Shown here one piece after another: positions 4,856 to 8,917 of a stretch of 8,917 nt of DNA. The notes under the pieces are model-generated. The model did not search any database and was not told the origin of the DNA. It worked only from the letters and a program-made list of their open reading frames with translations. The position numbers were made by a program, and so were the translations under genes. Each line of letters starts with the position of its first letter. Position 1 is the stretch's first letter. The DNA is from Actinomycetes bacterium (GTDB taxonomy: Bacteria > Actinomycetota > Acidimicrobiia > Acidimicrobiales > RAAP-2), in the NCBI GenBank assembly GCA_025352305.1, contig JANXTQ010000282.1:1-8917 (forward strand), given 5' to 3'.

Positions 4856-6343
4856 GTGAACCGTTCGCTGAGAGATCACACACGATTGAGTCGCCGACTC
4901 GTCCCGCTCGCGGTGGCCGTGGCGGCGACAGTGTCACTGAGTGTCGCCGGCGCGATATCCAATCGTGCGCAGGTAACGACCTACGACTACACCAATGTGC
5001 GCACGGGTCTAGACACCGCGACCGGCCCCATTGGCGGTCTCGCCAACTCCGCGGCGTGGACTACGCACCTCGATGGTGCGGTGTACGGCGAACCGCTGCT
5101 CTACGGCGGATTTATCTTGGTGGCAACGGAGCACGACACCATCTACGCCCTCGTGCCGCGCACCGGCAAAGTGGCATGGCGCCTGCACGTCGCGACGCCG
5201 GTGTCGACCAGCGTGATTGATCAAGCACCGGGACTCGGCAGCTACTGCGGAAACATCAACCCGCTCGGCATCACTGGCACTCCCGTGATCGACACGGCTC
5301 ACAACGTGATCTACGTGGCAGCCGAAGAGATGGATGGAAGTACCAAGTGGCAGAACATTCGCCACCGTCTTTACGCCGTGTCGCTGCGTACTCACCAGAT
5401 TCTCTGGAAACGCCTGATTGATCCGCCGGGCGCCAATACGGCGAATGGTTACACGATCGCCGCCCAGCAACAACGTCCCGCGCTCACTCTCGCATACGGA
5501 CACGTTTACGTGAACTTCGGCGGACTCGCAGGAGACTGCGGCAAGTATCACGGTTGGGTGGTGGGTGTGCCGAGTACCGGCGCGGGAGCCGAGAGTTACT
5601 ACCAAGTTCCCACGAACACCGAAGGCGCCGTATGGGCGACCAACGGTGCGCTCGTCACTCCTCAAGGCAACCTCATCGTGGACACCGGTAACGGCAGTTC
5701 CACGAGCACCTTTGATGGCGCTAACGCCGTTGTTGAATTAACCCCGGGACTCAAGGTAGTCAGTCAGTGGGCACCATCTGATTGGGCGAATCTTTCCGCC
5801 CAGGACTGGGACCTCGGCTCGGCTGGTCCCGTGCCGGTGCCCGGTACCAACAACTTGTTGTTCGTCGCGGGTAAGCACGCGGCCGATAGTTACGGCTACC
5901 TCATTCACGAGACTGCTCTGGGATCGGGTCCCGCAGCGGCGCTCTACACCGGACAGGTGTGCACGGATCCGAACTCGGGAGTCTTTGGCGCCGATGCGGC
6001 CGCCATCGTGAAAGTGGCCGGCACGCCCACTCCCGTTATCTTCGCGGCGTGCGAAAGCGGAACAGTCGCACTCGCGGTAACGACAGGGCCGTCGCCCAGC
6101 TTCACGCGAATCTGGGGACCGAGCACCGCGTCGCCTCCGGGTCCACCGATTGTCGCGGGCGGCTACGTGTGGGCGCTCGATTGGAACGCGAGTGAGCTGG
6201 TCGCTATGAATCCCGCAACGGGCGCCGTGAAGTGGCAGCGCTCAACGACCACCTTGAATCACTTCGCGACGCCAACCATTGGTGACGGACTGATTATCGT
6301 TCCGGGCAAATACGCCGTTCAAGGTTTCGCGACCACTCCCTGA
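4856..6343 (+). CDS. Secreted PQQ-type beta-propeller repeat protein
   Basis: Exported protein of 495 residues with PQQ/BamB-like propeller repeats. The N-terminus is a typical signal peptide: basic RDHTRLSRR (6-14), hydrophobic 15-33, and a possible signal peptidase I site after AGA (31-33). No lipobox cysteine is present, so it may be released or held by an uncleaved helix. Repeat signatures of the form xYAxxxxTGxxxW appear at TIYALVPRTGKVAW, RLYAVSLRTHQILW and ELVAMNPATGAVKW, with YVWALDW just before the last; other blades are degenerate. Four cysteines (in SYCGN, GDCGK, QVCTD and AACES) could form extracytoplasmic disulfides. I see no convincing PQQ-dehydrogenase catalytic set, so enzymatic activity is doubtful and a binding or scaffold role is as likely. 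GTG at 4856 is supported by GAGGGAG five bases upstream. Inverted repeats begin ten bases after the stop. Confidence 0.85.
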   Translation: MNRSLRDHTRLSRRLVPLAVAVAATVSLSVAGAISNRAQVTTYDYTNVRTGLDTATGPIGGLANSAAWTTHLDGAVYGEPLLYGGFILVATEHDTIYALVPRTGKVAWRLHVATPVSTSVIDQAPGLGSYCGNINPLGITGTPVIDTAHNVIYVAAEEMDGSTKWQNIRHRLYAVSLRTHQILWKRLIDPPGANTANGYTIAAQQQRPALTLAYGHVYVNFGGLAGDCGKYHGWVVGVPSTGAGAESYYQVPTNTEGAVWATNGALVTPQGNLIVDTGNGSSTSTFDGANAVVELTPGLKVVSQWAPSDWANLSAQDWDLGSAGPVPVPGTNNLLFVAGKHAADSYGYLIHETALGSGPAAALYTGQVCTDPNSGVFGADAAAIVKVAGTPTPVIFAACESGTVALAVTTGPSPSFTRIWGPSTASPPGPPIVAGGYVWALDWNASELVAMNPATGAVKWQRSTTTLNHFATPTIGDGLIIVPGKYAVQGFATTP

Positions 6344-6352
6344 GCCCAGCGC

Positions 6353-6396
6353 CGCCGCCGGCGCGAACCAGGGGAGGAATCTGATCGCCGGCGGCG
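6353..6396 (+). terminator. GC-rich 11-bp inverted repeat after the propeller gene
   Basis: CGCCGCCGGCG (6353-6363) and CGCCGGCGGCG (6386-6396) are exact inverted repeats with a 22-base loop that contains GGGGAGGAA. The repeat starts ten bases after the stop codon, where a terminator is expected. No T-run follows. A competing short hairpin, GCGCCG/CGGCGC (6349-6354 with 6359-6364), uses part of the same arm, so alternative folds are possible. Confidence 0.45.
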
Positions 6397-6512
6397 TCAC
6401 TGCGCCGAGGTCGGGGGCAACGAGCGGTCTTGGGATCCGCCGTACCCAACTGTCGCGGTGCGCGACCTCTATGTACTTAACTGCGACTTCGTAGTACAAC
6501 GACTCCGCAGTT
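6397..6512 (+). other. Intergenic stretch dense in inverted repeats, possible structured RNA or regulatory site
   Basis: Several exact inverted repeats nest or alternate here: GAGGTCG (6407-6413) with CGACCTC (6463-6469); TTGGG (6430-6434) with CCCAA (6445-6449); GTCGCG (6452-6457) with CGCGAC (6461-6466), around three bases; and AACTGCG (6479-6485) with CGCAGTT (6506-6512), around 20 bases. The first and third are mutually exclusive, which is also how switching RNAs are built. No known riboswitch or ncRNA consensus is recognised, and no credible ORF is present. It could be the 3' end of the propeller transcript, the leader of the FAH-family gene, or an independent RNA. Confidence 0.35.
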
Positions 6513-6627
6513 CGACAAATCCAAAACTAGATTCCTTACTTCAAAATCATCACGAAACTTGGTGAGAAAACGCTAAGAAAATGGAGGTCGCAGTAGGGTG
6601 AAACGGGCTTTATAAGGGGCAAAACCG
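6513..6627 (+). promoter_or_regulatory. AT-rich leader and probable promoter region of the FAH-family gene
   Basis: From 6513 to about 6582 the sequence is markedly A/T-rich compared with its surroundings, as expected of a promoter. I cannot assign a clean -35/-10 pair: TATAAG (6611-6616) looks like a -10 box but is too near the start and overlaps the ribosome binding site AAGGGG (6614-6619). A mini-ORF of five codons (GTG 6598 to TAA 6613-6615), preceded by GGAGG (6583-6587), ends inside that ribosome binding site. Confidence 0.35.
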
Positions 6628-7485
6628 GTGTTTCGACTCATTAACGTGAACAATCGGGCCGCGCTCGAAAAAGACGGTTACTACTACGACCTCGAAGCGC
6701 TCAGTGGCGCCGCGGTGTGGGCCGATCCCTTAGTCGCCGTGTCGCGATTCGACGAACTTCACGCCCTGAACGAGAACCTCGAACCCGCCGCGGCCACGGG
6801 AAAAGTCAGTGACGTCGAACTCGGTGCCCCGATACCGCTGCCGCGACAAGTGTTTGCGATTGGTCTTAACTACCACGACCACGTGGGTGAGACAAATGCT
6901 CAACTTCCCCCGGCCCCTCTTACCTTCACGAAGTATCCCTCCTGCATCGTCGGACCAACAAGCAACGTCGAGCTGTCCGGAGAGTTTGTTGATTGGGAAG
7001 TGGAGTTGGTGGCGGTCGTCGGAAAAATCGCCCGATCCGTTTCGCAACACGACGCTTGGCAGTACGTCGCGGGCCTCACGCTCGGACAAGACATCTCGGA
7101 CCGCGTTGTTCAGCGAGTCGGGGTGCCCCCACAGTTCTCGTTGGGCAAAAGTTTTTCAACCTTCGGACCCTGTGGTCCAGCGATTGTGTCGCTGGATAGT
7201 TTCGCGGACCCCAGCGACGTTGAACTGTGGTGCGAACTTGACGGTGAACAAGTGCAGCGCGCCCGCAGTTCACAGATGATCTTTTCGATCCCGGCGTTAG
7301 TGGCGTATCTGTCGTCGATTGTGACGTTGCTGCCCGGCGATCTCATCTTTAGCGGCACGCCATCGGGCGTTGGTGCAGCGCGCGGACGTTATCTACGCGA
7401 GGGCGAGACACTGACCTCGGGCGCTGAATTGATTGGAACCTTGCGCAATCGAATGGTCGCCGGCTCGCCGGTTTTGGAGTTGTAA
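6628..7485 (+). CDS. Fumarylacetoacetate hydrolase-family protein
   Basis: Metal-dependent enzyme of the FAH superfamily (hydrolases, decarboxylases and isomerases acting on beta-diketone or oxo-acid intermediates, often of aromatic or sugar-acid catabolism); 285 residues, cytosolic. A short N-terminal domain (1-70) precedes the catalytic domain, which opens with VFAIGLNYHDHVGE (75-88). Metal ligands are expected at Glu124 and Glu126 (DWEVEL) and Asp155 (GQDISDR). Conserved lysines are seen in FTKYPS (Lys102) and GKSFSTFGPCGP (Lys174). The end of the domain has the family hallmark MIFSIPALVAYLS and PGDLIFSGTPSGVG (217-249). All key residues are present, so it should be active; the substrate is unknown and no pathway partner is adjacent. 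GTG at 6628 lies eight bases after AAGGGG. Its TAA is directly followed by the stop of the convergent pyrophosphatase gene, leaving no room for a separate terminator. Confidence 0.92.
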   Translation: MFRLINVNNRAALEKDGYYYDLEALSGAAVWADPLVAVSRFDELHALNENLEPAAATGKVSDVELGAPIPLPRQVFAIGLNYHDHVGETNAQLPPAPLTFTKYPSCIVGPTSNVELSGEFVDWEVELVAVVGKIARSVSQHDAWQYVAGLTLGQDISDRVVQRVGVPPQFSLGKSFSTFGPCGPAIVSLDSFADPSDVELWCELDGEQVQRARSSQMIFSIPALVAYLSSIVTLLPGDLIFSGTPSGVGAARGRYLREGETLTSGAELIGTLRNRMVAGSPVLEL

Positions 7486-7974
7486 CTACCGCGCAGCGAG
7501 GTAACGCGCGGCGGATTTGTCGAGTTCGATGAGGGCCTCTTTGCGCCCAAGATAACTTTCGACGTTCGTCCATTTAGCCACGTCGAGATCCTTGTAGACG
7601 GTAAAGAAGTGGTGGATGCGGTCAAGAATTTCCGCCGGCACCTCGCTGATGTCGTTGGTGTCCGCCCACTTCGTGTCATAGGACGGTACGCAAATTAATT
7701 TGGCGTCTTCACCGTTCTCGTCGGCCATCACGCACATGCCGAGAATCTTGACGTCGATGGCACAGCCCGGAAAGGTGGGGTATTCGGTGAGCACAATGAC
7801 GTCCAGGGGGTCGCCGTCGCCGGCGAGCGTGTCGGGAATGAATCCGTACTCCGCGGGATAACCCATCGAGACAATGAGGTGGCGGTCCAATTTGATGCGA
7901 CCCGATTCGTGGTCCATTTCGTACTTGTTTTGACTGCCGCGTGGTAGTTCAATGATGACGGTGATGGGGTCCAT
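7486..7974 (-). CDS. ppa: Inorganic pyrophosphatase, family I
   Basis: Soluble family I pyrophosphatase that hydrolyses PPi to two phosphates, pulling biosynthetic reactions forward; cytosolic, usually hexameric and Mg-dependent. At 162 residues it has the usual bacterial length. The active site is complete: Glu9, Lys17 and Glu19 (NKYE), Arg31, Tyr43 (EYGF), the signature DGDPLDV (Asp53, Asp55, Asp58), then MADENGEDAK (Asp85, Asp90, Lys92) and YKDLD (Tyr127, Lys128). ATG at 7974 places ITVIIELPRGSQNKYE at the normal N-terminal distance. The Shine-Dalgarno upstream is weak. It is 46 bases downstream of the cysteine-repeat protein gene on the same strand and could be read through from it or have its own promoter there. 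The TAG stop abuts the TAA of the convergent FAH-family gene. Confidence 0.97.
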   Translation of the reverse strand: MDPITVIIELPRGSQNKYEMDHESGRIKLDRHLIVSMGYPAEYGFIPDTLAGDGDPLDVIVLTEYPTFPGCAIDVKILGMCVMADENGEDAKLICVPSYDTKWADTNDISEVPAEILDRIHHFFTVYKDLDVAKWTNVESYLGRKEALIELDKSAARYLAAR

Positions 7975-8005
7975 GCGACCATCTTCGTACGTGCTCGCCC
8001 GGTGC

Positions 8006-8020
8006 GCCAGAGATACTGGC
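8006..8020 (-). terminator. Short stem-loop immediately after the cysteine-repeat gene stop
   Basis: GCCAG and CTGGC (8006-8010 with 8016-8020) form a 5-bp stem with a five-base loop directly after the TAG at 8021-8023, in the 46-base gap before the pyrophosphatase start. It is short and has no U-run, so at best it is a weak terminator or processing signal. Confidence 0.2.
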
Positions 8021-8917
8021 CTACAGCGAGACGGTCACGGCGGGCTGGCCAATGTGAGCCTGGTACTCGCCCACCATCTGGCAACTCGACGAACTCTTGC
8101 AACTAATGGAGTTGAGCACGTTATAGATCGGCGACCCGGCGTTCGCGGGTCGCGGCGTCAGCACTGCGCTCCAGTGACCGGACTTTTCGGTTTCGAGAAC
8201 TCCGTAGTCAATCAGTCCCGCGGAGTCTTGTCCGACGGCGCGACAGTTACCAAAACTCGTGCAACTAACCGCGAGTAGTTGAACCGAGCGGTTAGAGACA
8301 CTTTGGCCAGGGGGCAGCGGTGCCGCGATGCCGCGACGCCACGTTCCACCGGCTTCGACCTCGATCAGGCCTTGGCCACCGTGGTTGCCTTGGTATACCC
8401 CAACGGCCGTGCAGTATCCAACAGACGAACAGGTAATTGAAAATAGGCCCGCCCACGGGTCGCGGTGCGCATTGGAGGGCAACAGAACTCTCTTTGACGA
8501 TACCCAGGTTCCGGACTTTTCGGTGAGGATCATGGCTTCGCGGGCCGGGTCGGTGTTGACGTACTGACCAACAGCGGTGCAGTTGCCGGGGCTCGTGCAG
8601 GTCACCGCGTCGAGCTGAGTAATGAAGTTGCTCTTCGCCCGTACGGGAAGCGGAGCAGTCAACGCGTGGCCCCACACTCCGCCCACGGAGTGAACAATGA
8701 ATCCCTGATTTCCCGACAACTGGGTGAACTGTCCCACAGCCATGCAACTGGACATGGAGGTGCAGTGAACGCCGTTGAGAGCAGTAACTCCGCTCAGGGT
8801 CCATCCCCCCGGAAGTGGTGAGCGAATGGCTGCTGACCAGTTGCCCGCGTGCTCGCTCACAATGAGTGCGGCCCGCCCACCGGCGACACCGTACGAACCA
8901 ACGGCCACACAGTTGCC
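8021..8917 (-). CDS. Probable secreted protein of ~55-residue C-x5-C repeats, N-terminus beyond the window
   Basis: The frame is open from the right edge (8917) to TAG at 8021-8023, giving the last 298 residues; it enters at GNCVAVG, in the middle of a repeat, so the N-terminus and any signal peptide lie outside. Each repeat reads roughly [VI]xCxSxxxCxAVGxY, then 7-15 variable residues, a hydrophobic GxI strand, an xxGxW turn, and a loop with LP before the next cysteine pair. Five full cysteine pairs plus one half pair are visible. Regular cysteine pairs, Gly/Ser/Thr-rich composition and a W per repeat suggest a disulfide-stabilised beta-propeller or solenoid outside the cytoplasm. Similar AVG/cysteine repeats are, from memory, frequent in Acidimicrobiia and Thermoleophilia and have no assigned function. 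The last unit ends shortly after its cysteine pair, perhaps to close a propeller ring. Ligand and role are unknown. Confidence 0.82.
   Translation of the reverse strand, partial: GNCVAVGSYGVAGGRAALIVSEHAGNWSAAIRSPLPGGWTLSGVTALNGVHCTSMSSCMAVGQFTQLSGNQGFIVHSVGGVWGHALTAPLPVRAKSNFITQLDAVTCTSPGNCTAVGQYVNTDPAREAMILTEKSGTWVSSKRVLLPSNAHRDPWAGLFSITCSSVGYCTAVGVYQGNHGGQGLIEVEAGGTWRRGIAAPLPPGQSVSNRSVQLLAVSCTSFGNCRAVGQDSAGLIDYGVLETEKSGHWSAVLTPRPANAGSPIYNVLNSISCKSSSSCQMVGEYQAHIGQPAVTVSL
8081..8911 (-). repeat. Tandem protein-coding repeats, period about 55 codons
   Basis: Successive cysteine pairs in the minus-strand frame lie 55, 55, 56, 56 and 54 codons apart, as measured between equivalent cysteines from the codon at 8909-8911 to that at 8081-8083. 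The protein motif is conserved but the DNA has diverged, so this is an old duplication series rather than a recent DNA-level expansion. Confidence 0.8.

Noticed and set aside
5009..5665. 218-codon open frame on the minus strand
   Set aside because: It is antisense to the propeller gene, has low-complexity Arg/His/Val-rich content without a known motif, and the sense frame has clear family signatures.
6371..6470. Known riboswitch such as c-di-AMP, cobalamin or c-di-GMP
   Set aside because: Fragments like GGGGAGGAA and GGGGGCAACGAG are suggestive, but the order of conserved boxes of those classes cannot be found, and the downstream FAH-family gene is not a typical target.
6344..6627. tRNA, tmRNA, SRP RNA or RNase P RNA gene
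   Set aside because: I looked for the T-loop, tag-peptide, GGAAGGAAGCA-type and GAGGAAAGTCC-type signatures on both strands and found none.
8292..8804. 170-codon frame overlapping the cysteine-repeat gene on the same strand
   Set aside because: It is a shifted frame of the repeat-coding sequence; the main frame has regular C-x5-C and AVG repeats and runs on past the window edge.
1..8917. CRISPR array, insertion sequence, phage or toxin-antitoxin module
   Set aside because: There are no spaced direct repeats, no terminal inverted repeats with a transposase, no integrase or phage gene, and no small paired genes.

Overview
The window looks like an ordinary chromosomal segment of a high-GC Gram-positive bacterium, most plausibly an actinobacterium of the Acidimicrobiia type. 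The pointers are moderately high GC, frequent GTG starts with good GGAG-type ribosome binding sites, actinobacterial-looking carboxymuconolactone-decarboxylase-like and OsmC proteins, and a secreted repeat protein with paired cysteines of a kind I associate from memory with Acidimicrobiia and Thermoleophilia. The taxonomic call is inference. No tRNA, rRNA, CRISPR array, transposase, integrase or phage gene is visible.

Layout. The left edge cuts an aldo/keto reductase (1-803, +). After a 144-base gap with two small dyad symmetries comes a UDP-sulfoquinovose synthase (948-2141, +), then a CMD/AhpD-fold protein without the redox CxxC (2235-2786, +) and an eight-helix membrane protein of the COG4705 type (2848-3651, +). 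The last gene overlaps by 15 bases, tail to tail, with an OsmC-type peroxiredoxin (3637-4056, -). That gene lies 24 bases downstream of a HAD-superfamily phosphatase (4081-4779, -) in an apparent two-gene operon. Divergent from it is a secreted PQQ-type beta-propeller protein (4856-6343, +). A 284-base gap dense in inverted repeats precedes a fumarylacetoacetate-hydrolase-family enzyme (6628-7485, +). Its stop codon directly abuts that of the convergent inorganic pyrophosphatase gene (7486-7974, -). Upstream of the pyrophosphatase on the same strand is the C-terminal part of a large protein made of ~55-residue repeats with C-x5-C pairs (8021-8917, -), cut by the right edge.

How the genes relate. 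No single pathway joins them. UDP-sulfoquinovose synthase makes the sulfosugar donor for sulfolipid or sulfoglycans, but no sulfoquinovosyltransferase lies in the window. OsmC, the reductase and perhaps the CMD-like protein fit peroxide or aldehyde handling. The FAH-family enzyme fits catabolism, and the pyrophosphatase is housekeeping. The propeller and the cysteine-repeat protein are probably extracytoplasmic.

The most unusual signals are a perfect 8-bp inverted repeat that would bury the ribosome binding site of the COG4705 gene, the structured gap at 6344-6512, the exact four-fold [FY]W-x9-G-x4-D repeat in the COG4705 protein, and the regular cysteine-repeat array. I found no convincing new multi-gene system.
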